From Posidonia oceanica (taxonomy: Eukaryota > Streptophyta > Magnoliopsida > Alismatales > Posidoniaceae), in contig JAZBRS010000037.1 in assembly GCA_037176725.1 (NCBI GenBank), forward strand, positions 11,426,001-11,490,000: a stretch of 64,000 nt of DNA, written 5' to 3'. A program made the position numbers and the translations under genes. The notes under the pieces are model-generated. The model was given only the letters and a program-made list of their open reading frames with translations, was not told where the DNA came from and did not search any database. Shown here piece after piece: positions 45,509 to 55,768 of this stretch (positions are counted from its first letter, which is position 1; every line of letters starts with the position of its first letter).

Positions 45509-45780
45509 TTGATTGATTGAGTGATTGATTGATGATTGATATTGATAAGAAAAAGAGGGATTGATTGATGATTGATATTGATAAGAAAAAGAGGGATTGA
45601 TTGATTGACTGAGTGATTGATTGATGATTGATATTGATAAAAAAAAGAGGGATTGATTGATGATTGATATTGACAAGGAAAAGAGGGATTGATTGATGAT
45701 TGATATTGATAAGAAAAAGAGAGATTGATTGATGATTGATATTGACAAGAAAAAGACGATTGATTGATTGAAAGTTTGAT
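45509..45780 (-). repeat. 36-37 bp GATTGATTGATGATTGATATT array
   Basis: About six copies of a unit built from (GATT)n and GATAAGAAAAAGAGGG. It keeps minus-strand frames open (IINQSLFFLSISI), which I regard as accidental. Confidence 0.9.
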
Positions 45781-45789
45781 AAGAAAGGG

Positions 45790-46000
45790 ATTGATAAGAT
45801 ATCGGACTTATCGACCGGCAAAGGGAGAGGGGTGATAAGATATCGGACTTATCGGCCGGCAAATGAATAAAAGATGATAAGATATCGGACTTATCGGCCG
45901 GCAAAAGAATAAAAGAATAGAATGATAAGATATCGGACTTATCGGCCGGTAAAGAGGGGATGAAGGAACGATAAGATATTAGACTTATCGGCTGGCAAAT
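45790..46000 (-). repeat. GATAAGATATCGGACTTATC palindromic repeats
   Basis: Five copies of a perfect dyad GATAAG/CTTATC followed by GGCCGGCAAA, with spacers of variable length. Confidence 0.92.
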
Positions 46001-46093
46001 GAATGGGTTTCGCGAGAGCGAATCATCCCATGATACCAGGAATATCATGGGGGAAAGAGAGGAAGAATGATACCAAGGGGCGATCAAAAGATG

Positions 46094-46120
46094 CCCCTGG
46101 TGTCAGGATGACACCAGGGG
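46094..46120 (-). other. Perfect 12-bp hairpin in element C 3' UTR
   Basis: CCCCTGGTGTCA / TGACACCAGGGG with loop GGA. Compared with 30841-30868 one base pair is replaced by another (A-T to G-C), keeping the stem. Confidence 0.88.
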
Positions 46121-46319
46121 TTGGCCAGCGCGTCCTTGGCATCAAAAGCAGAGGGTGAAGACAAAACTGTCGTGTTTGTCAGACGAGTAGTTTGGGGTAC
46201 CAGCCCGACGGAGACTCAACTGGGGACGCTGGATGGCTTGACTTGACGGCGTGGGTCTGCAGAGATTCTGGACTTCGGATTGACTGCTGAGGACTTTTCT
46301 ACGTTGTGTTGGCTGCAAG

Positions 46320-49300
46320 TCTGGCCAGAGGGCTCAAGATGAGGTTGGCAATGATCATGCAATGCATTAAGTAGTCTTGAGGTGCAAGCAGACAGCAGAA
46401 AACACTTTTGTATTGAAAGAACTGTTGATTACATGCCTGTGTCAGGCCAAAATATACAGCACAACTTGAAAGGAAACCACATATCGGCATGCAAATAAGG
46501 AAAACTACAAACATTTCATGCAATTTAATATAGTTTCAGTTCAGAAATTAGCAGGTTAAATCAAATAAAGGACTGGAATGCAAAATAACAAGAACTCAGA
46601 CTAGAAATGCAATATTTAACGAAAAACTTAGATATCTGGAAAATAAAGGAACAGTGTAATGGCCGTCGGCCATGGACACTGTAGCAGCAAGCTGCCAGCA
46701 TCCATGAACGCCGGCACAGGGATGTTGGAGCAGCGCAGGCCGGTGGGGAGGCATCTCCAGGTCCTTACGGAGGTCGGACGACGTTCGACGGAGCTCGACG
46801 CGGGCTGCAGCGAGCCGGAGAAGCCACTGGAGGTCTGCAGAGCTTCAGAAGCGCGTTCCGGGCGATCGGCGCGACGACGCGGCGATCTGAAGACCGGGGC
46901 GTGTTCCTGAGACTCGTGCGAATCGAAGGGTGCTGCTGGAACGCTGTTCTGCTGACCGGAGCGGTGGGACGCACGGAGAGGCTCGCCGGAGAAGACGACT
47001 CTGGCCGGAGTTGACTCGGCGCAGGAGCGAAGAAAAACCTATTCTAAGGGGGGGACAAGCAAGAGGGGAGGAAGATTAGGCTAAGGGGATAAAGAGTTAC
47101 CTGTCTCCGCGTCTGAGAAGTCCTCCCGACGCAGGTGGTTTCAGAGATCGCCGGTGGAGTTCGTCCGGTGAGAGGAGGGGGCGTCGGTGGCTCGGGACGG
47201 CTCGGATCTCCTCAGAGCGACTCTCCGGAGCTTCCTGGATGGTTGGACGCGAGCTTCGAAGATCAGCAGGTGGTTTTGCAGATTTTGGGTTTACTGGGGC
47301 AGCCGGAGACCGGGGGGAGTGTCCGCTACTCCTCAGGCCGGATAGGACCCTCTAGAAGATTGCTGGAGGTCTGGTGGTCGATTCTGGGCAGTTGAATTGG
47401 GTTTTGGGAGGCTGTGGGTGGAGTTTGCAGGCCGATCGATTTTCTGGTCAGAGAGGGAGGTAACTGTTTGTGGTGGAAGGTTCGGCCTGTGAGGGGGGAG
47501 AAGGCTGAAGGCTGGGTGGCTTGGAGAGGTGGAGTTCAGGCGAGTGACTGGGGAAGGTTTGGGACGGAATGGAGGTCTATGGTGAAGGCAATTTCAGGAG
47601 AGGTGGTGTTGGGTTGCAGTTAGTTTCTGGGATGGAAATTCGGTGGACTGGGAGTGTTTTCAGGGGTGGAAAGGCCGGGAAATGATGGAGGAGGAATGCT
47701 GGGACTCTGGGTGGACTTGGGGGATGAAATGGAAGAGAATGGATGGCTGGGACGGGCTTGGTTTCAGGGAGAAAAAGAAAGGGGAAGGCTGTTGAATTCA
47801 GAGGGAGAAGAAGGAGGAGTTTGGTGGGGAATTCTCTCTGGATTTCAGCTCTCTCTCTCGGATGGCAAAAGGCATTGAAGGGTGGAGCCGATGGTTGGTT
47901 TTATCAGGACTTGAAGCTGCTGGGTGCGAGCTGTGGAATTTGAATTCCACCGGCGCCGTCCACTGCAGCTGAGGGAGACGAGTGGCGAGGGAGACAGGCA
48001 GTTAATGCTGCCGGAAAAGCCACTGAAAGAAGAGGAGGCTGAGGCGAACTGGTGCTGATCTGATGGAGGGGGAGAATCGAATTCAAAAAAGAAGAGGGAG
48101 TGCTGTAGGCTCGCGGGAGGAGAAGGAAAAAATGCAGAGGAAGAAGAAGGAAGAGGAAGAAGGAGGGAAGTGGGCCGGGCCGCGAACCGGAGGAGAAAAA
48201 ATCAAAAAGGAAAAGAAAGAAGGAAGGTGGACGGGCTAGACTGGGCCCAGCGGAAAAAAGAAAAAGAATAGGAAGAAAGGGAGAAGGAAAGGAGAAAAAG
48301 AGGAGAAATAAATTAGGTAAAAATAAAATAAAAATAAGTAAAAATATTAGAATGATTATGTTGTGAGTCAGGATCTTGATTAAATTTTTAATGACTGTTT
48401 TTAGTTGATTAATTCTGATTTTAGAGGGGTTTTGGGTTTGATTAGGGTTTTAAGGGTTTTCTTCGTTTTTAATTTGTTTTCCATTTTGATTAAGTGTTTG
48501 TTAAGCCTTTTAAGTTATTTTTTTAATTGTGTTTTTCTTGTTAAGCATTTGGGATGTTAATTAGGATTTTTTAAGATTTATTTTTGGATTAATTAGAGTG
48601 AGTTTTGGCATTTGATTTTAGTCCTTTTAGGATTCTTCTTAAGTCTTCTTTAAATTATACTTTTGATTTTTATTTGTTAAGTTTTCTTGATGTTTTTTTG
48701 GTTAAGTTTCTTCTTGATGGATTAAGTGTTTTTTAAATCTTTTTAATTTGCTTCTCATTTTCTCTTTTAATTAAGTTCTTAAATTGTTCTTCTTAGGTTT
48801 GTTAAGTTTAAGCTTTCCATTAATTATTTGTCTTGGTGTTTTTAATTGTTTTACTTCTTCTTAGGGTTTGTTTTTAGGTTATTTTGATAGAGTTTTCACT
48901 TTTGGTTGGTTTTGATTATATTTTAGTTTTTTCCTTGATTTTACAGCATTTTCTTTTGGTTATTTTGTATTTTTTAGGTTACACTCCTTGATTTTCCATT
49001 TTAGCTAATTTTAGTTGGGTTTAGGTTTTCAATTGTTTGTTTAGTATTTTTAATTATTTTTCTTAGGGTTCTGGTTTGTTTCTCTTTAGTTTTAGAGTTT
49101 TAGGGATTTTTAAGGGTTTTTTTTATGGATTTTAGTAAAAGAAGGAAAAAGGAAAAGAGAAGGAAGAAGAAAAGAGAAAAAGGGGGAATAAAGGGGAAAG
49201 AGATGAGTTGGGGGAAAACAATTTTTTTAAAAGTCAGGGAAAATGCTAAAAATAAGGTAAAAATAGAAATAAGATAGAGAAGAGATAGAAGCACAAAGGG

Positions 49301-49823
49301 GGCCCACAGCCAGGCAAGAAAAAGAGAGAGAAGGGGATGAAAAGAGGGAGGATAATCAGGAGAGAGAGAGGAGAGAGAAAAGGATAATCCAGGAGAGAGA
49401 AAAGGATAATTTAGGTAAAAGGAAGGCTTAAAGGTTTTGAGATGGGGTGAAAATTGGGGATTGTGTAGCCTAGGGTTTCTAGTGTTGGTTCTAGGACTTT
49501 GGTCTGATTTTGAGCAAGTTTTGGAAGGGTTTTAAAGTGTAGAAAAAGGGTGGTTTTACCTAGGTTTACTAGGGTTTTTGGGAATGATTTTGGGCTGAAA
49601 GTTTTTAAGTGTTTGGGTAGGTTTGCTAAGCAGGGGTTGATGGGTTTTCCTATGGTTTTTGGGCAGGTTTTGGGCTTGGGAAGAGGGTGTAGGCTTAGGT
49701 CAAGTTAGGCTTGTTTTGAAGGGTGAGATGAAGAGGGTTGGGGGTTGTTTTGACCTAGGTTTAGATCCAGAAGCCACCAGAAGGTCCCAAATGATCCGAG
49801 CCTGTCAAGATGGGGTGTCAACA
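46320..49823 (-). mobile_element. Truncated 3' LTR of element 3
   Basis: U3-side 3.5 kb of a large LTR, ending GATGGGGTGTCAACA at 49823 before PPT and 3' UTR. The U5 side (relic PBS, U5 block, minisatellite) is missing. It contains a donor CAG|GTAACT (first intron base 47100), a TATA-like TGATAAAACC (about 47898), a purine tract (48100-48320) and T-rich U3. The left boundary is approximate. Confidence 0.8.
47096..47106 (-). promoter_or_regulatory. Putative 5' splice site in element 3 3' LTR (CAG|GTAACT)
   Basis: GAGACAG|GTAACTC on the minus strand, about 800 bp downstream of the TATA-like site. Confidence 0.5.
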
Positions 49824-49837
49824 GATGCCCCTCCCTG
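49824..49837 (-). other. Polypurine tract of element 3
   Basis: CAGGGAGGGGCATC (minus) next to the LTR start TGTTGACACCCC, again inside a nested inverted repeat. Confidence 0.78.
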
Positions 49838-52437
49838 AGCAAGGTCAAGCGGAGCGAGGCCGCTGCTCAGGGTTGACAAGACACCCCATCTGACCGACGG
49901 GAGTAGAGGTTTGCTATGGGCGTGAGCTACTTATTCGGTGGATGCACCGAAAATCGTAGCTCGTTGCCGCAATGCAAAATGCAAATGCAATGCATGCAAA
50001 TGCAAAAGTTAGTAAATGTCAGTACAGATGCTGATGATGATGCTGATGATGCTGGTGATGCTGATAATGATGCTATGCATGAGGAGATGCTGTGCTGGGG
50101 TATGTGTGCCTGTGCTAGTGCTAATGCGGATGCATGTGCAGTGAGGATGCATGCTGAAGAGAGGGAAGCAGAAAGTGCAAGCAGAAAGTGCGACAAGTTG
50201 GCTGCTCGTCCAAGCTTGCGCAACAGGGGCTCCGGAAGGACCAACGCGCTTGCCGCTTGGGCAAGTTGGCTGCTAGTCCTGGGGGAGGCCAAAGGTCCTC
50301 GTTTGTTTGGGACAAGTGAAAGTGAGCAGGAACTCGCGAGGTCGCGAGGAAGAGAAAATGCTTGCCTCCAGGCGAGGCAGCAGGCGGGTAGAAAAGGCAG
50401 GAAGGGGTAATGTAATGCCAAGGAGGGTCCTAGGCAATGCAAGGAGGGAATGCAATTGCAGATGAATGCAGATGAATGCTGTGCAAATGCAAATGGTATG
50501 CTTATGCTAAAGCTTACTGCACTGTACTCCTCTAGGGGAAAGCGAGATGGTGCATGCACGCGGGAGGGTGGAAAATGCATTGCAAGAGTTGAAAGTAAAG
50601 TACTGAAAGTAAAGTGCTGAAAGGAAGTTGCTGGAAGTAAAGTGCTTGTAAGGAAAGTGTTGGATGTAAAGTTGCTGTAAAGAAAGTGCTGGATGTAAAG
50701 ACTGAATGTAAAGGCTGAATGTAATGGTGCTGGAAAGTAAAGATGCTGGAAAGTAAAGATGCTGGAAAGTAATGGCTGAAAGTAAAGTGCTGAGAAGTAA
50801 ATATGCTGTGGATGTGCATGCGGTGGCGGGCGCGGGCCCGAGAAAGCGAAATGCGGAAGCTGGTGTAAGGACCACAGAGGAGTAGCAGCGCAATAAGGGT
50901 GCAATGTTATGCAATGTTATGCAGTGGAATGCAGGGTATAAACAGTGGAGCGCCGGGCATACGGAACCAGGAAAACGATCCCAAGGCCGCATACTACTGC
51001 GAGTATCATCCAAAGCCGGCAAGCTGCGAAAGTCTTGCGGGTGCCGAGGAGGATACCTTAGGCAATACACGAGCCAGGGGTTCGAATCCTAAGCACGCCA
51101 TGCCCGTGCAATGATGGAATGCAGTACTAGGACTGACTCTACAGAGGACACAAGGAAGCTATATGATGTTATGCAATGCGAATGCTGATGATATGCAACA
51201 AAATGCTATTTACTCTACGATGAAATGAGTGATAAGTTAACGGACCTATCACCGGATAGTTAGGGCTATCAGCCCGCTGAGGAGTTAACGGACTCATCAC
51301 CGGATAGTTAGGGCTATCAGCCCACTGATGAGTTGACGGACTCATCACCGAATAGTTAGGGCTATCAGCCCGCTGAGGAGTTAACGGACTCATCACCGGA
51401 TAGTTAGGGCTATTAGCCCGCTGAAGAGTTGACGGACTCACCACCGGATAGTTTGGGCTATCAGCCCGCTGAGGGTGGAAAGGGGGCGGGATACTGAACC
51501 AGAAGGTGCAGCAGAGGTCCAGAGACACTCCCGCGACAGTTGGGGATGTCAGCCCAATGCAGATGGAAGTGGGATACCAAGGGGCAGCAAAAAAGATGCC
51601 CCTGGTATCAGGATGATGCCAGGGGACAGCCGAAATGCTCCTGGCACCGTAATGCAATGATGGATAGATGAATGGATGATAGGTTGACGAACCTATCGCC
51701 GGGCAGTTAGGGGTGCCAGCCCAGATGCAAAGAATGAGGGATGCGGACAGATACATAGAAAACAGGGAACCCCCCGTGGTGGGTGTGCAATGGTCTCAGC
51801 GCGGGCATGCTTTGTAGCGTCACGAGGTGACAAACGAGGGACATGCCGTTCATCTAGGACCTACCCAACGCGGTGGGCGGCAAAACTTTGAAAAACGCAG
51901 AGTCTCTGAGCGAGGTCAGGCAAAGAGTGCTCATCCTTGGCTCCGATTTTCGAAAACAGGGTGAAGAGAAGGTAAGTTATTACAGCATGCATTTTTTGGT
52001 GGCTTTGGACTCAAAAGCAACTGCGCTAAAAGGGTGCTTCTGCACTTCCTGACTCAGGAGACTCGATCCTTGAGCAACGCCATGCCGAGTTGTGGTCGGT
52101 GGCTCTCTTTCTCACTCTTGGCTCAGGATGAGGCTTTGGCTTTGCAGAGAATAGCCTTTGGCTGCAGGTAGGTAGCAGAAGCGTTGGATGCAGCTTCACA
52201 GCCTCCGTCTTAATTCCTCGGGGACCGACTACCGCTTTTGACGCTCACAGGATGATGTTTCTTTTCCCCTCATGAGTGATTGGATCTGCATCTAGCCTTC
52301 TTGGAAATAAGTGTTGTCTGCACAGGGGTTGGAGCGTGCTGCTGTGCTCGGAGGGTGGGGCCAGGTCCTCCAGATATGATGTCTTGTGCAGTTGCCAGTG
52401 TGGCGCTTGATGTTGATAACTGAGGTGGCTTTGACGC
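49838..52437 (-). other. 3' UTR of element 3, first part
   Basis: Non-coding. It includes GCTGATGATGCTGATG words (50028-50080), a run of degenerate GCTGGAAAGTAAA-type repeats (50580-50800), two modules ending in tRNA-box-B-like words, 48-bp repeats (51230-51480) and the conserved hairpin (51599-51625). It is interrupted by a solo LTR at 52438. Confidence 0.8.
51230..51480 (-). repeat. 48-bp repeats, about 5 copies, element 3 3' UTR
   Basis: Unit GAGGAGTTAACGGACTCATC, ACCGGATAGTTAGGGCTATC, AGCCCGCT. Each unit has local dyads (GATAG/CTATC; GATGAG or GAGGAG partners). Confidence 0.92.
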
Positions 52438-53099
52438 TGTAGTAATCCCGGTGTTCGAATCGTCCATGCACGATGCCAAAGCTCGCGTGCACCGATCGGA
52501 ATCAGGCTCACTATAAGCGGCTATGTCCGAGAAGGAAGACCTAACTCGAAAACATTAAAAAAGGGAAAAAGGGAAGGAAAGGAAGAAGATAAGACAAAAT
52601 CGGAGTCGCCACCAAGTCTATTAAATCGGAAGACGAGGAAAACCGGGGAAATGCGTGAATAATCATGCAAAACCAAGCGAAGGATGCGAAGCAAAGCAAT
52701 GCAAAAGAAATAAGATGCAAATGAATGCAAATGATGTGACTCGTGCCTAGGACAAGGGCAGTATGGTCATTGCAGGCCAAGAGAGGGTAAGGACTCCTGT
52801 TACGCGCGGGGAAGGTGTTAGGCACCCCCGACACGCCCGAGAATCAGTCTTTCTAGGCTTACGCTCGCATATGCAGGGAAATGCAGACTTTGAATGCCTA
52901 AGTGCCAATGAATGCCTGTCTAAATGCTCAAAGGTGTGCTCTAAGTGATGAAAGACGGTGCAAGGAAGTAAACGTGCAATCTAAGCGCTCAGCAACGCTG
53001 TCTGTGTTCCGAACCGGGCGAAACCTGGCTCGTGAGAACTCTGGACAGTAAGCATCATTGCCCTATATGCAAATGCAGGCGATAAAACCAAAACGGCGG

Positions 53100-54330
53100 G
53101 GAAAATGGGCAACGCAATCGACATGCAAGGGAAACCGCGTAAAACACTGCGAGGAACGAAACAAATATGCAAAAGATGCGAGAACATGGTTGTCATGCAA
53201 AATGGGGCAAGAAATGGAACAAGAACGCAAAACCGAGCGAGAAAACGAAAGAAGCGTGCAAAACTGGGCAAGAGGACACCAGGGCACGCAAAACGAGACG
53301 AGAAGACGAAAGGGTACGCGAAACGGTACAGGAGAACAAGACTGCGCGCAAAACGAGGCAAGAAATCTAAAGGGCACGCAAAACGGAGCGGGAAAACTTG
53401 AAAACGCGCAAAACGAGGCGAAAAACTAAAAGGCACGCAAAACGGTGCAAGATAGAGAAGTGGCACGCAAAACGGAGCGAGAAAACTTGAAAACACGCGA
53501 AACGGTGCAAGAAAACTAAAGGGCGCGCAAAACGGAGCGATAAAACATGATGGCACGCAAAACGAGGCGAAGAAACTAAAAGGCACGCAAACGGTGCAAG
53601 ATAGAGAAGTGGCGCGCAAAACGGAGCGAGAAAACTTGAAAACACGCAAAACGGTGCAAGAAAAACTAAAGGGCACGCAAAACGGTGCAAGACAAAGAAG
53701 CGGCGTGCAAAACAGAGCGATAAAACATGATGGCACGCAAAACGAGGCGAAGAAACTAAAAGGCACGCAAAACGGTGCAAGATAGAGAAGTGGCGCGCAA
53801 AACGGAGCGATAAAACATGATGGCACGCAAAACGAGGCGAAAAAAAACTAAAGGGCACGCAAAACGGTGCAAGACAAAGAAGCAGCGCGCAAAACGGAGC
53901 GATAAAACATGATGGCACGCAAAACGAGGCGAAGAAACTAAAAGGCACGCAAAACGGAGCGAGAAAACATGAAAACACGCGAAACGAGGCGAAGAAACTA
54001 AAGGGCACGCAAAGCGGTGCAAAACAAAGAAGTGGCGCGCAAAACGGAGTGAGAAAACTTGAAAACACGCAAAACGAGGCGAGAAAACTAAAGGGCACGC
54101 AAAACGGTGCAAGACAAAGAAGCGGCGCGCAAAACGGAGTGGAAAAACTGAAGGGCACGCAAAACGGTGCAAGACAAAGATGCGGCATGCAAAACGGAGC
54201 GGGAAAACATGAAGGCACGCAAAACAGAGCGGAAAAACTAAAAGGCACGCAAAACGGTGCAAAACAAAGAAGCGGCGCGCGAAACGGAGCAGAAAAACTG
54301 AAGGGCACGCAAAACGGTGCAAAAGGCATA
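53100..54330. repeat. 30-bp minisatellite, about 40 copies
   Basis: Units such as GGCACGCAAAACGGTGCAAG plus ACAAAGAAGC, alternating with CGGAGCGAGAAAAC and GAGGCGAAGAAACT variants so that blocks of about 4-5 monomers repeat. It generates spurious minus-strand frames of up to 346 codons made of F-A-P-F-C-V-P-like decapeptides. Confidence 0.95.
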
Positions 54331-55756
54331 CAAATGAATGCAGTGCAGGGGTTCAGGAAGATATACCTGGAGATCCGGGAGTCTGATCGGAGATCTGCTT
54401 GGTCCATGCTGAAGAGCGCTTCGCTGCGGTCGCCTTGGCAGCTTACATGAGGAGATCCAACGGTCGGATTGAAAGATACCGCAACTTCGGAGCAGAAGGG
54501 CCAGAACAGGAGAGAAGAACAGATCTAAGTGTTCGAGAGGTCCTAGGGGCGTGCAAAAGGTCCTCCCAAGTGAAGGGGAGTTAAAAGTGTTCAGTGTATG
54601 CGAAGGGGAGCTAAAATGCGAGATTAAAATGGATGCAGAATGCATGCAAAGCCAGAAAAGACAAGGAAAAGCCATTTGGAAAGAACAGGGGTTTAAAAGC
54701 ATTTTTGAAGAAAGAAAGGGGCTAAAATGCCAATTTTCCAGAAAACAGGAGTTCTGGGGAGCCCGGGAATGCAAGTGGAGGGTCTACATGCAATTTTTGC
54801 AAACATAGGAGTTAAAATGCAACTTAGGGGCAAAACAGTCTTTTTACATGATTTTTGAAAGATGCAAGGCTCTATGTGTGATTTTTAAATCATGCGGGGT
54901 CTGAAAATGCAATTTAGTATGGAAAATATGCTCTGAAAAATAGATTACAGGACTGCAATGTGATTTTTAAAAAGATCAGGGTCAAAAATGCAATGTAATA
55001 AGCTAAAAATGCATGCAAGAGTTACTGTCCATTTAAAATGGACCTACATGCAAAAATGAAAAAACAGGGGGGCAGATGTGCAATGCAACAAGCAGAAATT
55101 AAAATTCGAACCTAAGTTCTACAGTGCAGAGGATGAAAATGCAAAAATGAGGAAAAGCAGGGGCTCAGAATGCAATGTAATATGGCAAAATCGATGCATT
55201 TAAATTAAATAAACTACTGCAGGACCTGGATGCAAAAAATAAAGGCAGAGGGGCTAAAACATAAAAAATTACAACTAGAATGCACAGTAAAAGGACTGAT
55301 TAGAAAATACAGAAAAACAGAAACACTTAGTGCAATTTAGCATGGTTTTAAATAAAAATCACAGCAACTTAAATGATAGAAGGACCAGAATGCAAAAATG
55401 AAAGAACTTAGGTTAAGCATGCAATATTCACCAAAAACTATACTAAGAAGACAAAATAAATCAACAGTGAACGCCGGCGGCGACAAACACTGTAGCGGTG
55501 AGCTATCAGGACTTGTGGCCGTCGGCACGGGGGGGTGAGGAGGCGCTGGACGACGGAGCTTGGTGCCGGCGCTCGTCCGGAGCCCTGGGTACTGTCCGGA
55601 GGTCGCTCTGCTGGCCGGAGCGTCTGGAGGAAGAGCAGCCGGCGCCGGAGAAGAAAGGAGGACCGGCGAGCTGTGACGGCGTCTGGAAGACCGGAAACCC
55701 TAATCTATAGGTTGGAGAAGCGAGAGAGGAGGAAAGGGGAGTCAAGGGAAGCAAAA

Positions 55757-55768
55757 TATACCTGAGTC
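55757..55768 (-). promoter_or_regulatory. Putative 5' splice site in solo LTR (CAG|GTATAT)
   Basis: GACTCAG|GTATATTTT on the minus strand, first intron base 55761. Confidence 0.48.

Larger units (their letters stand above)
44123..46310 (-). other. 3' UTR of element C (truncated)
   Basis: Non-coding and dominated by three different tandem arrays (44640-45490, 45509-45780, 45790-46000). After a block with the conserved hairpin (46094-46120) homology to the other 3' UTRs ends near 46207. An unmatched stretch (46207-46310) leads into an LTR that lacks its U5 side, so this is a deletion or recombination junction. Confidence 0.8.

Noticed and set aside
45401..46087. 228-codon frame with INQSLFFLSIS repeats
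   Set aside because: Produced by the GATT-rich 36-bp array and GATAAG palindromes; no independent evidence of coding.
49916..50904. 164-codon plus and 325-codon minus overlapping frames
   Set aside because: Both cover 3' UTR sequence with triplet-like ATGCTG and CGCGAGG repeats; no domain, and no matching frame in the other 3' UTRs.
51966..51992. Plus-strand GAAG|GTAAGTTATTACAG splice-like site
   Set aside because: Antisense to element 3, and the donor-to-acceptor distance would be under 15 nt.
53367..54407. 346-codon minus-strand frame resembling a repetitive membrane protein
   Set aside because: Same 30-bp minisatellite artefact; other frames are open across the same DNA.
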